From contig OZ020517.1 of assembly GCA_963971425.1 (NCBI GenBank), forward strand, positions 8,434,501-8,498,500: a stretch of 64,000 bases of DNA. Direction: 5' to 3'. Position 1 is the stretch's first letter; the number at the start of each line of letters is the position of its first letter. Source of the DNA: Bryoerythrophyllum caledonicum (Eukaryota > Streptophyta > Bryopsida > Pottiales > Pottiaceae). A program made the position numbers and the translations under genes. The notes under the pieces were generated by a model that saw only the letters and a program-made list of their open reading frames with translations, did no database searches and was not told the origin of the DNA. Shown here in pieces: positions 37,308 through 48,758 of the stretch.

Positions 37308-39240
37308 CTAATCTTCCTTTTGATTATACTTCTTCCATTTGTCATATGCTGCATTGTACGGGAAGTTGGCTAGGTCGTAGAATTCTTCAGCATGCATTCC
37401 AACCATTAGAGGAAGATGATTGAACAATCTATGCCTCAGCTTGTCCTTCATAAAAGAGAGCGTGCTAAATGTGCGCTCATCTTCAATAGACTCTAACACT
37501 GTGACCACGGCGAGCTCAACTATCTTCATAAACTCTAACAATTTGTATCTCAGGAGCCCACTAGCCTGAAGCCGTCGCCAAAGAGGGGTAAGGGAATTGA
37601 GTGGCAGATCACCACCACTCATCGCCACTTGATAATTTTCCTTCATTGCTATCTTGAATAATTGCTTCTATTTGTCGAGCTTGGCAATGGATAGAACTAG
37701 ATCAACCACCCGCAGAGGGGGTTTATTTGTATGTGCCTCAAAATTGGATGATGTTGCTTTATCCTCTTCAAATTTCTTAGTGTGACCGTAGTGATCTTTG
37801 ATGACATCAAGGTGTTTTTCAAAGTTCTGCTTTGCTTTTGGCAAGAGCCAGTACTGAAGGTACACAAATCCAAATGCATCCATAACAGTGAATGCAGGGA
37901 ACTACTGCTCTAGTTGCCTAATCAACTTCTTTGTGGCTCCTGCAAAATCGTTTCAAATTCATGAGTACACTAAATTATGCAATTTAACTTGAAAATGAAG
38001 TTCTAGAATCAATAGAGGTTTTTTGCTGCTCTTATCTTTGCACATCGTTTTGACATCATCACAAATTTAGGCATAAACCGGTCAAGTGACAACACAACCT
38101 TCGGCAGACAATGCAGAGCAGTGGAGATCTTCAATGCTATATCTATTTGGCATGAAGCAAAGAGTCTCCAGACTTTTTTCATTCAAATCCGATGTACTAG
38201 CTACCCATGACATAGGTATGTGGTCATGTCTAACCTCCATGAGGGCTTTGAAATCCCAAAAATATGTCATGGGAGAAAGTCTTTTCTTCATCTATGTAGG
38301 AAGCTTGCACTTCAGCCATGCATATATGGATTGCAGCTACATAGCGGCAAACAAATAAGTTCTTGCCTTGTGCCTATTGCATCAATGAGTGCAGAGACCG
38401 CAGCATGGAAAGCAACCCACTCAACCCCAGTAAGATCTAGATATCCTGTAAGTACACCAAATTAGCTTCTGCAATCTTCTGCAACTTTTTTTCTTTTGCC
38501 ACTTTTGTTCCACCTTCAGTCATTTGCGGTTCTAAATTTCCTTTCATCTTTACAAAGAGAACCTTGTATTCATTCATGACTCTTACAACCAGAGCCAACA
38601 TGTTGATCCACCGGGTCTTGATGTTTTTGAGGATTTTCAAACCCTTGGACTGCATGACCTTGGCCAACTTTTGAAACTCTAAGTGGCGCTTCAAAAATGG
38701 GCAAAGAATTGATGAAGTATTGTCAACATCTTCTCAATTTGGGAGACCACATGGAGGTTGCTTAGTGCTTCGACAACAAGATTCGTTCTGTGGGCCTGTC
38801 ATGAGTAAGACATGAGTAAAGTAGACTGAAATTTAACAACAACCCAACTTGAACTAAACACGAAGTGGAAGTTTACGGTAAGTAACTTACCATGCAGTGT
38901 ATCCCTGCAAGCCGAGGTGCCCACTTCTTCCTCACTTGCTTTACAACTCATGTTCGCTTCCACTGGAAGGTGCTGACCCCCTTCGCATACATGAAGTTCA
39001 ACTGGCATCACATTGATGTTGTATGCATGCCACACAACGTACAAGTAAATATATGTGCCATGGCACACAACATACAACATGAGTCATGACATAAAAGCAC
39101 AAGACATTGAAGAGTTTTTTTGAAAGAAATGGCTTATCTGCCCCAAACAAAGCCATCCTTGAAGCAAGATCAGGAGTTTCAATGCCTCCACAGCTTTGCA
39201 AAGCATCTTTATAACTTGCTTTGTCTTCAACTGAACCTAT
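37308..39240 (-). pseudogene. hAT transposase 1, decayed
   Basis: Read leftwards: DLASRMALFGADKPFL (about 39190-39130); an exon starting at a good acceptor with AHRTNLVVEALSNLHVVSQ (about 38795); KILKNIKTRWINML and MNEYKVLFVKMKGNLEP (38694-38437); SLETLCFMPNRYS (38180-38140); FGFVYLQYWLLPKA (37870); and KIVELAVVTVLESIEDERTF with TLSFMKDKLRHRL near 37480-37420. The last part is the hAT C-terminal dimerisation region. At least four interruptions break the frame. It is related to, but clearly diverged from, the plus-strand hAT at 47.0-49.7 kb. Confidence 0.65.
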
Positions 39241-39249
39241 GCATACAAA

Positions 39250-40660
39250 CTTTCTACCAATTCCTACCTAGCTCCATCCGACCAATGGCATCAGGGTAAC
39301 TTCGGCACACCAAGGAAGGTGAACAAGGACTGCAACGCCGTGTATTGGAGCATCGGTCGCCCTGCACGAATGTCACAAGCACATTAGAATGCATGGCACT
39401 GTAGCAATGAGCGTACAAGGTCGTACAACGTCGTGCAGCGCTCCAAACTCAAGGGAGAAACATAAATAAATCAAAAAGGAGAATTAGAGGGGATGGCTTA
39501 TCTTCATGAAGCAAATGGAGCACTCTTGCATATTGAACACGTTCGCGCGCCCGCTTTCCTTTCACAACTACTATATGTTGAGCCACCATTACCTGACTTC
39601 TCGTTGCGTACAATCTTTTACTTTGTGAGTGCTTGCAGTTTTTGTCACATACCAATTGTCCCTAAATATGTTGTTTCCCATGTTTCTCTTTGCCTTGCAT
39701 TTTCCTCTATGCTTCAACAATGTGGACTATTTCACAGCAAGAATCTTATCCTAGCCGTCAATTTGTAAGCACGCAATACACTTGATTCATTGTATGAGTT
39801 CATCAAACGCCGATGTAATTTGGCCCATGGCAGTTTTGCCGCCCAAGTGTCCTGGAACTTTTGAGAAGCCTCGTATGTAGCCCTTTTTTTTGGGCGAAAT
39901 TATGCCAAAAGGCAAAAAATAAAATCTCATGGCGAATGGCCTGTGGGTGGAAAATGGCTTTTTTAATAAAATGTAGCCTGATGTGACATCACGCCAGTGT
40001 CATGCGAGCCTCATGGCTACCTAATGGTCAAGACTCGGGCCAAAAATCTAGGAGTTGGTGCGGTTTAAACGTGCAAGTTGTCGCCTCAGCGCGCTCGAAA
40101 GGACAGACTGTGCGCGGTGTCTGTTGCTTCCCACGCTTGGACTTCGTGGCCTCTGACGCCTAGTTGCAAGAGCCTGCACACAACGTTCGCCTGCCTCTGC
40201 ACTACTTTAATGGCACAGATCGCTGGCCGCGAGTGAGCTCGTCTAGGGCATGTTGCCACATTGAATTTTTTGTATATCTCCCCCAACCTAACTGTGGATC
40301 TTCCTTTTTCCATTACTATGGTGCGCCAAATCTCCTTCGCAACAGAGAGGATTATGTCGCTTCAGGTGTTATTGCTACGATATGGGGTTATTGGAGAATT
40401 GACCTTGGAGTCTGTTGGTGTCATGGCGATGGCGGCGGCCTATACTTCCCATTTCCATAGGTGGGGCGTGGGTAATGAATATACACGCAAATCGTTCTTT
40501 GATGCCCGTCTCATCTATTGTTTTCCTCTCTCTGGTGGACCTTGGTCTACATAGATTGTTGTTTTGTGGCTGTCTCTGTGGAAGTACTTGTGCGTCCTCG
40601 CATGGGCGCAAATTTCGGATCGTGTCTCCCACACGAGCTTTAAGAGTTTCTCACACCTGC
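39250..40660. other. No gene recognised
   Basis: GC content rises after about 40000 and many overlapping short open frames appear on both strands (up to 98 codons). None shows a domain. The segment 39900-40060 has TTTT/AAAA runs and is non-coding. Confidence 0.25.
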
Positions 40661-40670
40661 TTTGTTGTTG

Positions 40671-40917
40671 TTCACGATGGAGCGGGGGGAGGACTGTGAC
40701 GTTCCAGAGTTGGGCATTTTTGACAACGTCGTTTGTGGAGGACAGACGGGTGGGGGCGCGCCATCAAGCGAAACAAATCTTCACCAGCTTGCTGTAGCAG
40801 CGGACGCGGATCAATCACTCATACACTTGGACGTTGTGTCATCACCAGATCTAGCGAAGGAGGTGTTGGCCTTCGCGCTAGACGTGGAGGTGGTGAACTC
40901 AGGTGCTCTCGCGGCAA
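40671..40917 (+). other. Coding-like fragment cut by the 41-43 kb element
   Basis: An open frame from an ATG reads MERGEDCDVPELGIFDNVV and later SSPDLAKEVLAFALDVE, and ends at a stop at 40923. Shortly after it, the GTGAGCR-ended element begins. The sequence on the far side (43112-43460) also looks coding, so the element may have landed inside a gene. I do not recognise the family. Confidence 0.25.
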
Positions 40918-40974
40918 GAGAGTAGCACCGGATCGAGAGACGACTTCTGAACGAGGCAGCAGAGAAGCCAACGA

Positions 40975-43106
40975 TGCTAGAATGTGAGTAGTGAGCAGTG
41001 AGCAGTGAGCGGTGAGCGGTGAGCGGTGAGGAGTGAGGAGTGAGGAGGGAGGATAAAAATGGACATGAATATTCTAATTATAGGAAATTTCTATAAATGA
41101 TATTGGAATTTTCTTTAAAAAGTAAATTTTTGCAACCTGTTACCGTGGTTTACAAATGTCTTCTGTGATATTTCACTTACAAATGGGCTATGAAATTGCT
41201 TCACATGAAAATAAATGTTGAATTTTAGGGACAAACCTAACCAAACTTTAATATGGAGTTGACTGTTTCTCGTCATTAAATGGATGAATAAATTTGGATG
41301 ATATATTTCATGGATGGATAGAGTTTATGGATGAATGAAGTTTAGGGCATCCAATCAAAATCTCATCTAGTTTTACACAAATTTCTCTATGAGCGACATG
41401 AAATTTAATGGGAAACAAAAATTGCGTTAGTTTATAGTGCTTCATAATTCATGCCGCATAAAAAAATATAATTTCCAGAGTGAAGATAAATCACTGAACT
41501 ACAAGATTTTAAAGAAGTCAAAAAGGTTCTTCTATGCCAAAGAGCCTTATTGGGCCCACTTTTATTTTATTTTTTTGTCTAATTTTTTTTGAAAAAAATC
41601 CCGTTCCCAATAACGGGTAAAACATGTTTCAAATTTCTTTTCCTCAACAAATTCTACTATTTCTACAAGTGAAAATCGTTGAACTTCACAAGTTTTTTGT
41701 GAAGCCCAAAAGGGTTCCTCGGTACCAAGGAGCCATTTTGGCCCTCCAAAGTTTTGTGTAGTTTCAAAGTTAAACTATAAAAGAGGCAATAATTTGCCAT
41801 AACTACTATGACCAAAATAAGAAAAACTTAGAGATTACTATTGTGGAGTAGGAGCTGTACTTCATTGAAACTAAGACTTGGTGCATGTATTTACTTGTCG
41901 TCTTCCAGGTTTGCCTTGCACAAGAATCTATATACATAATACAAGTGTTTGCAATTCACCCACGCTTAGCGTTGGCCTAATGCTCCACTGCGATGAAGAT
42001 TATAGTGGAAGCAAGAATTTTAGTGTTCAAAATTACATAAAATTTTGGAGTGCCAAATGGGCACTTCGGTACCGAGGTGCCATTTTTCCCCTCACTCAAA
42101 CTATGTAAAGTTATAGTGGAAGCGAGAATTTTAGTGTTCAAAATTTCATAAAAGTTTGGAGTGCCAAATGGGCACTTTGGTACCAAGGTGCCATTTTTTC
42201 CCTCACTCAAATTGTAGTGGAAGCAAGAATTGTAAAATTTTATAAAAATTGTAGTGAAAGCAAGAATTTTTGTATTCAAATATACGAAGAAGTTTGAAGT
42301 GCCAAATTGGCAATTTGAATAACCCCTTTTTTTTGTATTTTTGTATTTTTTTTTTGTTCCCCTTGGTTTCGCCCTCAGGGCACTCCTTGGTACCGAGGAG
42401 CCCCTCAGCTGTTTTTTTTTTTTTTTTTTTTTTGGTTTCCCCCTCAGGGCACTCCTCGGTACCGAGGAGACCCTCGGCTATTTTTTTTTTTTTTAAATTC
42501 TTTTTTTTTGGTTTCGCCCTCATGGCCCTCCTCAGTACCGAGGAGGTCTTTGGTTGGTTTTTTTTGTTTTTTTGTTTTTTTGTTTTAGTTTCGCCCTCAT
42601 GGCCCTTCTCGGTACCGAGGAGCCCTATGGCTCGTTTTTTTTGTTTTTTTTTTTGGTTTCGCCCTCACGGCCCTCCTCGGTACCGAGGAGCCCATTTGAT
42701 TGGTTTTTTTGTTTTTTTGTTTTTTTTTTGTTTTTTTCGGTTTCGCCCTCAGGGCCCTCCTCGGTACCGAGGAGCCCCTCAGCTGGTTTTTTTTTTTTTT
42801 TTTTACTAATATCTTAGAAGTTGCTGTATTTTTTTAAACTATAAGTTGAGCAATCATTCATCTACATTCATCTATCTACATTCATCCATCTATCTACATT
42901 CATCCAAATATCCTCCAAATAGTGTATTTCCGGGTTTTTTAATCCAACTTTCTCCCATTTTGATCTTTTCTCATACCACAGAATTAGGTCACAATGTAAA
43001 TTTGTTTATTGTAAATCACCCCAAATCTATGGTTATAGGGTGCCCAACTGAAAAAATAGATTGCTTACTACTCACTACTCACTGCTCACTGCTCACATTC
43101 TAGCAT
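40975..43106. mobile_element. Element with GTGAGCR-repeat inverted ends (2.1 kb)
   Basis: The left end ATGCTAGAATGTGAG followed by GTGAGCAGTGAGC repeats is mirrored at the right by GCTCACTGCTCAC followed by ATTCTAGCAT. The shared part is nearly 30 bp before the heptamers diverge. The left side continues into GTGAGCG and GTGAGGA heptamers to about 41055. The interior carries the palindrome arrays and long T-tracts, with no gene. I could not see a convincing target duplication, so the superfamily is open. Subterminal repeats of this sort are typical of CACTA and some MULE or foldback elements. Confidence 0.5.
41700..42795. repeat. Arrays of CTCGGTACCGAG palindromes
   Basis: Nine units carry a palindrome centred on GGTACC. 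Three dispersed ones (about 41715, 42065 and 42175, of the type GGGCACTTCGGTACCGAGGT) are followed by six closely spaced ones (about 42366, 42433, 42510, 42589, 42656 and 42740) in the context GGTTTCGCCCTCAGGGCC, CTCCTCGGTACCGAGGAG. The six are separated by T-tracts of 10-20 bases. The best units are perfect 18-bp palindromes. The phenylalanine/serine-rich open frame running through the array is a by-product. Confidence 0.85.
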
Positions 43107-43111
43107 TCCTG

Positions 43112-43460
43112 GCAGAGAAGCGGAAAGACATGCGGCTACCTGAGCAACATGTTAGAGTTGCGGCAAAAAATAGGGTTACTCTGAAGACCTTTTTCCAATC
43201 GTCACGCAACAATCTCAGTGAGGTGCCGTTGTCACAGAGCTCGACTGCTGGGGAGAGAGCATTTGTAGGCGATGTAGAAGACACGGTGGTGCTTGCCGTT
43301 ACTCCTCCCAAGGCAAATCCGGCTGTTCAATTGGTTTCGTCGGTGAACAAGAAGGGGAAGCGGCAGATGGAATTAAGAATGCTGGCGCAGTGTGTTCAAA
43401 GCCGGAAGAATCGTGTTGATTCATCCGGTGGCTCTACAGCTGCAAAGCTTCTCTTAGAGG
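43112..43460 (+). other. Coding-like exon, unrecognised
   Basis: An open frame of about 115 codons reads EKRKDMRLPEQHVRVAAKNR, TLKTFFQSSRNNLSEVPLSQ and NKKGKRQMELRM, and ends at a good donor (TTAGAGGTGAGT). Codon use and length look genuine, but I cannot place the family. It lies between the 41-43 kb element and the bHLH fragment on the same strand and may be a fourth captured fragment, or the other half of 40671-40917. Confidence 0.3.
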
Positions 43461-43639
43461 TGAGTTTTTACTTTATTTCTTTATCTATCTCTTTTATGTG
43501 TGTTTCTGGATGGGATTGTGTTGTCTTCGTCTGAGCTGGTGCTTGCATGCCGGTGCCTTGATCTGGAACGCTGGCGTTGTTCTTCGGTGGACCTCCATGC
43601 CGTCGGAGAATCTGCAAAAGTCCTCCATGCCGTCGGAGA

Positions 43640-44410
43640 ATCTATAATTGCTCTCCCGGTCGACCGACTTCCGCTCCCAAACTATAAAAAACAACCTGCT
43701 GCGAAAAGAGAAGCTCCCCGGCGGAGCTTCTGTCGGCCATCAACGCGTCAGAGAACACCATCTCCCGACTGATGAAAAATCCATAGTTGCCATGCACTCA
43801 AACCCTAGTATGAATGTGTTTAACGACGCGATGATGGCCGGCAGCGGCGGCTCGACAATGCCGACCGGTCCCGCACGTGTGACACTCTCCCTTCTTTCCA
43901 TCTCCTTCATCAACTAAGATAAAGGTACCACGACAGGTAGATAGGTTTGGAACTGTTTCTCTTATCTTAATGCTTGACGATGTTTTGCAGCAAACTTAGC
44001 CGGGAAGAGGTTGCGGTTTCCGGAAGAGATTTCTGACAACTCGGACTTGCTTCTGAAGGACGTGTCCCGGAAGCCGGACACCTCATTACTATGGCATTAG
44101 AGCCTGCCCACAAGAAGCACCCTGCTGGACCCTGCGGGCGTAGACATGGGGTACGACGACCTGCTCGACATGTACGCGCCGTGCAAGAGACGCACCCGCG
44201 CAGGATCGCGGAGCACAACCGTCGCAGCCGGATCAGCGAGCCCATGAAGAAGCTGCAGGACCTGGTGCCCAACATGGACAAACAAACCAACACGGCGGAC
44301 ATGCTTGACGAGGCCGTGGAGTACGTGAAGCACCTGCAGCTGCAAGTCAAGGGTCTGGCTGCGACGATCGTCCAGTTGAAAAACAATATCAGGCAACCAA
44401 ACTCTTGATC
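43640..44410 (+). pseudogene. FBH-type bHLH transcription factor fragment
   Basis: The bHLH helix-loop-helix reads RISEPMKKLQDLVPNMDKQT and NTADMLDEAVEYVKHLQLQV (44236-44350). This is characteristic of the FBH group (Arabidopsis bHLH80/81/122/130), which normally has THPRSIAERxRRTRISERM. Here the basic region reads ETHPRRIAEHNRRSRIS. It is joined directly to PCK, so the usual VRAKRGCA between them (about 23 bases) is deleted and the frame shifts. An upstream exon from 43991 (good acceptor) reads AGKRLRFPEEISDNSDLLLK and DDLLDMYAPCK, with one in-frame stop between them. A further exon near 43715-43785 contains SSPAELLSAIN, the family's SSPAGLLxxIN motif. Introns are retained, so this is a DNA-level copy, not a processed one. 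Confidence 0.7.
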
Positions 44411-44480
44411 ATCATTATTGATCGTTTTCAGGAATTACAAAGATTTTGTATCTGATGTTGTTCCTCTTATGCTGGTGCAG

Positions 44481-44648
44481 TGCAAGTTCTGTGACAAGCA
44501 AGGGAACATCACCGTGGTGCCGGGGCGGGACAAGCCCTTCACTCTAGAAGACAGCGAGAGCAGCAAGTTTGTGGCCATCGGGTGCTTCGACTGCCGCGGC
44601 ATCGAGCCTGTGGAGTTCTCGTTCCGAGATGGCTGGGCTGCGGAAGGC
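44481..44648 (+). pseudogene. One exon of a DUF866 (UPF0587) zinc-binding protein
   Basis: Exactly 56 codons between a good acceptor (GGTGCAG) and donor (GTAAGT). It reads CKFCDKQGNITVVPGRD, then TLEDSESSKFVAIGCFDCRG and FSFRDGWAAEG. The CxxC, the P-G-R and the LEDSESxKF...FDCRGxEPVxFSF pattern identify the DUF866 family of conserved eukaryotic zinc-binding proteins. The rest of the protein (N-terminal beta-rich half and the C-terminal DLS segment) is absent from the flanks. The exon is undamaged but alone, 70 bases downstream of the bHLH fragment. Confidence 0.8.
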
Positions 44649-45224
44649 GTAAGTTGTACCACAACATCCACTCTAACATGCTTACAACTCTAGAAAGATG
44701 CATTCAAGCTTATTCTGTTTGTTTCAGATCAGAAGTCGGCAGACAAGCAATTTTGGCCATTGTATCATTTCCGGAGGTATTTTAGTTGTCTCTTCTGCAT
44801 TATCATTTGACTATTTATTTTAAAATAATGTGTATTATCGTTTTGAGGTGCATCGAATTATGTCAAAGTAGTGGAATACAAGAGTTACTTAAGCTGGAAC
44901 TTCGTGGATCTGAATGTGAATATTTTTTTTGAGCCACACAGGGTTATCCCACATTAGTGCAAGGGGATGGCAATCAAGGGTACTTGGCAAGTGAATCATC
45001 ACGTACTAAGTGTATTACTGATTATTGTCTTATATGGACCATGGATTGCCTCATCAAACATTATCTGAGGCCTGCATACTCTAGAGATTAATTGATAGGC
45101 TGCAGACAAGTTATCTCCTTGATATATTTTGGCATGAGATATGGGAAAGGTCTTATTAGTTGATCAAGTCGTACATCAAGATGCAGTAAATCAACGATGG
45201 GTTTTCTGACTCTTTGTATGGAAT

Positions 45225-46221
45225 GGGTTCTTTGTGTAGAGCTGAAAGGCCTAAAGATATTTTATAGACCATCAATGGTGAAAGTCACATCCGACCCTGT
45301 TCTGAAAGATTTTCCCACGGTCAGTAGTTTCAAAATTGTTAACACCAATATATGGTAAGTGGCACGGATGTCACTCCCATCTCTATCTTATGTTTCGACT
45401 CAGACTTCGATAAAGAGAAGGATATCCACTGAGAGCCTTCTCAGGTTCAAGTACTAGTGTTCATGTATCATTTTATGTGATTTTCAGCTCTTTGATGGTC
45501 GACGCTCCATATGTTAGGTTCACATGATTTTTGTTTGGTGTTCATTATTGCCAGCTCCAAGCTACAAGAGAAGGCAAATCTGTCTCAAGACTTGATTATT
45601 CTTCTTTCCATAGGCGGTGTTCCAGCTTCGTTCTTCCTGGAACTCGTGGACAAAGCGCTTGAAAATATTCGCAGTTTCTTTTCTTCACGGGATCAGGTCT
45701 TCAGAGGTAAAGCCCTGAGCCTAAAATTGTTTGGTGCAAGATTACTCGTGGTGGAATTTGAACTTGATTTTACTGTGAGCCGTAAACTTCTGAGGCGTTC
45801 TCTAAGTCATGTTATAGCAACCAAAGAATCAAGATATCACGGACACTACAGGTTGTTGTAGTAGTGCAAATGTTTGTAGGGATGAACATGATTGTTGCGT
45901 TGTGAAGTAGACTTTGATTACTTTGATCGACATAATAAGCGAACTCGTCGTCTTTTGATTCAGCAATTCATTCCATGGTTGTGCAGAGCTGAATAGAGCG
46001 TCTCCAAATAATGATGTCTGTGATCAAACGATGCGCATGATCATGGCAAACATCCCCATGAACAACCCGCACATGCAAGAGAATTTGAAGATGATCGCTC
46101 AAGAGAAGCTTGCACTTTTGAGAAAAGGTTGTGTGCCGCTTCCCGAAAGCTATCACCTCATGGGCACTTCGGATCCAACCAAGGAGAGGATTCTGAAGCC
46201 AAATGAAGTCGCCATCGTCAG
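45225..46221 (+). pseudogene. RNA-dependent RNA polymerase (RDR-gamma, RDR3/4/5-like) fragment
   Basis: Three exons with matching phases: about 45225-45354, 45555-45706 and 45987-46221. They read FYRPSMVKVTSDPVLKD, then QDLIILLSIGGVPASFFLEL and VDKALENIRSFF, then IMANIPMNNPHM and VPLPESYHLMGTSDPTKE with KPNEVAIV. This is the middle of the plant RDR catalytic domain and resembles RDR3/4/5 rather than RDR1/2/6. The catalytic DFDGD motif should follow some 60-80 residues later but is missing: after the donor at 46222 the sequence is unrelated. No stop interrupts the three exons. The fragment keeps introns and is on the same strand as the bHLH and DUF866 pieces. Confidence 0.75.
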
Positions 46222-46481
46222 GTAAGTAACACCCAGCTTTTCTCCTACATCATTTCAAACAAGCTGCACCATTGCAAAAGAGGTGTCCAGAAAGCGGATT
46301 TCCAGCATATCTCAAGCATTCTCAAATTTTGTCAAAACTGAAGGTCTTGTATGAGTTATAATGACGCTGCTCCATGCTTTTTTTTTGGTGTTAACCATGG
46401 CATCCAAGTTAGACGAAACTAAGAGTGAAGTAGCTAATACTTTGAGTTTGAACAAAGTGCAGGAATGGGAACAAAGTGCAG

Positions 46482-46542
46482 GAATTTGGCTTTGCCCCCT
46501 GGTTATTTAGAGAATTTGGCTTTGCCCCCTGGTTATTTAGAG
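46482..46542 (+). repeat. Tandem duplication of about 27 bp
   Basis: AATTTGGCTTTGCCCCCTGG followed by TTATTTAGAG is present twice in succession. It lies in the non-coding stretch between the RDR fragment and hAT 2. Confidence 0.85.
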
Positions 46543-47409
46543 ACTTTGGCTTGGTTGAGAACTAGAGTGTATCGCCAACAGTGGCTTTGGGAGGTGAAGT
46601 GTTTTGGCTGGGTCACCAGGGAAAGTCTGGAATCGGCTTTGCTGGCCGGTACAATACAGACAAAGTGGTATGGGACGACTTATCCTTCATTTCTTGGAAC
46701 CAATTTCATGATCTAGATGTAATTCTCCCACTGAATTTGGTCTTTCGTACAAACAAATAACACTTCACTAATTGAGTTCACTAATGGTTTATCGAGCAGA
46801 GGTTGTATGTGGACTTCTTGGGCAATTTGGGGGCGACTTGGAGAAGTTTTCAGCGAAGGAGGACGAGCTTATTGCTCTGAGCTCTAGGATTCTTGGTCGT
46901 GTGGGGGCTTTTTAATGCTGTTCTAGGTAGGTCTGTGATTGGGGGGTGTACAGTTGTATATGGTGCGTGTAAAGTTGGGCACAATGACTAAAGCTTCTTT
47001 TGTTTTCTAGACAGTGTCAGAAGACGAACTCAGCGACGACACTAACTCCGACTTTGAGCGATTGTGTCCAGCTCCAAAGCGGCATACTAGGGATTATGAT
47101 CGCAACCGCCGATTCCACAGTGAGTGGTCCACACGATTTCCCTGGGCGGAGGGTGTTGTTGAAGCAGGGCTGCACTTTGTGAAGTGCATCATTTGCTCTA
47201 AGATTGATCCAATTTGCAAGTATCTTTCAAGTTCTTGGAAATGGAAGGCCCATGTTGGAGTACGAGGAGTGTGAAGCATTGTACAAGTTTCTTAACTTTC
47301 CCGACATGCCAAAGATGCATTGGATGGATTCCTCAGGTTGGTACATGGCAGAGGCCATGTACGAGGTGGTTAGTTCACAAAATAATATTTTCCTTTCAAA
47401 TGTTTGTAG

Positions 47410-47740
47410 CTGTTTTGTAAAATGCATGGTCTATGGGTGTTCATTTTGAGACATGCATGAACTATAGATGTACATTTTGTTAAATATTTGAGCTGTGGGT
47501 GTTCATTTTGTGAAATGCATAAGCTCTGGGTGTTTTTGGTTGAAAGAAGTTAAATGTAGATGATTTTTCATGAAATGCATGGGCTGTAGGTGCTTTGTTG
47601 GTGGATTGTAGGTGCTTTGTTGGTGCCTTTTGTGAGCTCTGGGTGTTTATTTTGTGAAATGCATGAGTTGTGGAAGTTTTTCTGGTGAAGTTAGATGTCG
47701 GTGTTTATTTGGTGAAATGCATGTGCTGAGCGTACTTTCT
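47410..47740 (+). repeat. Degenerate tandem repeat in a hAT 2 intron
   Basis: Seven or so imperfect 40-50 bp units built on TGAAATGCATGAGCTGTGGG and TGTTCATTTTG fill the intron between two transposase exons. Confidence 0.75.
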
Positions 47741-48758
47741 ATGGGTTGTTGGTACTTTTTTGTTCGTTGTTAGCTGAATTTTAGGGTTGTGGTGATGAGC
47801 AATTGAATCTTCAGTCGTGGTGGAGTATTTCCTGCGACTAACAACTCTCCCTTATTGTATGCAATTGAAAGAACACATACGTTCGAAGGTGAAGGGTGAA
47901 TTTATTGCCCTCACATGTGATGAGGTCACAGCCATCGACAACACTTCATGGCTTTCAGTACATGCCCATGTGATAAAAATTTGGCAACGCATCCCTCTTC
48001 TACTGAAGGTCCAGAAGTTGACGACGAGGGCGAGAGCAGATGACTTGGTGGAGGTGTTGATGGAGATCTTGAAAGAACGTGGTGGATTGGAGAAGGACGT
48101 GGAGATGAAGTTGATTAGCTTTGGGGCTGATAGAGCAGCCGTGTTTCAAGGCGAGATCACCGGAGTATCTACTCAGCTTCGAGAGAAGGAAGCATCATTT
48201 GTGCAAAGCATTCATTGCTTTGCACATAGGTGCAACTTGGCATTCAAGACTCTCAGCGATTTGCAAATCATGGTGGGCCTTGAGAAGCTGCTTGCTTCTA
48301 CGTACACTTATTTCAACAAGAGCCCACGAAGACTACAAGAGTTCAAAGATCTTGCTGACTTGATGGAGTGTAGGGGATTGAAGTTATTGTACAACGTTCA
48401 GACACGTTGGGTGAGTTTATTGGACCCACTACGGCGTCTAGTGGCCCAATATAGAGTGATGTTGGCGAAAATGCGACACTCCCAAGATGTTGAGGCAGTT
48501 GCACGGGTAAGCATCACTTGTTGCCTTTGCTTATTGTAATTCATTCATAGTGCTGGATAAATTCTAATTGAACTTTTCTCTGCCTTGTTTACAGACTTTT
48601 TTTGAAGATCTCCGAGACTTGAAGGTTTTGTTGAGCATGGTGGCTATGATCCCTCTCATAGAGACGATCGATGTCCTTGTGACATTTGCACAAAAGCAAA
48701 ATGTTTTTATCCAAGACTTTGTGGCAGCGCTAGGATATTGCGAGTCCCAGTTGTTGAC

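Noticed and set aside
42270-42809. Open frame of 179 codons rich in Phe and Ser-Pro
   Set aside because: It is produced by T-tracts and the palindrome array; the same array is open in more than one frame and has no protein family.
43640-46221. A single functional fusion gene of bHLH, DUF866 and RDR
   Set aside because: The bHLH part has a deletion, a frame change and a stop, and each piece lacks the rest of its protein. A fusion product is not supported.
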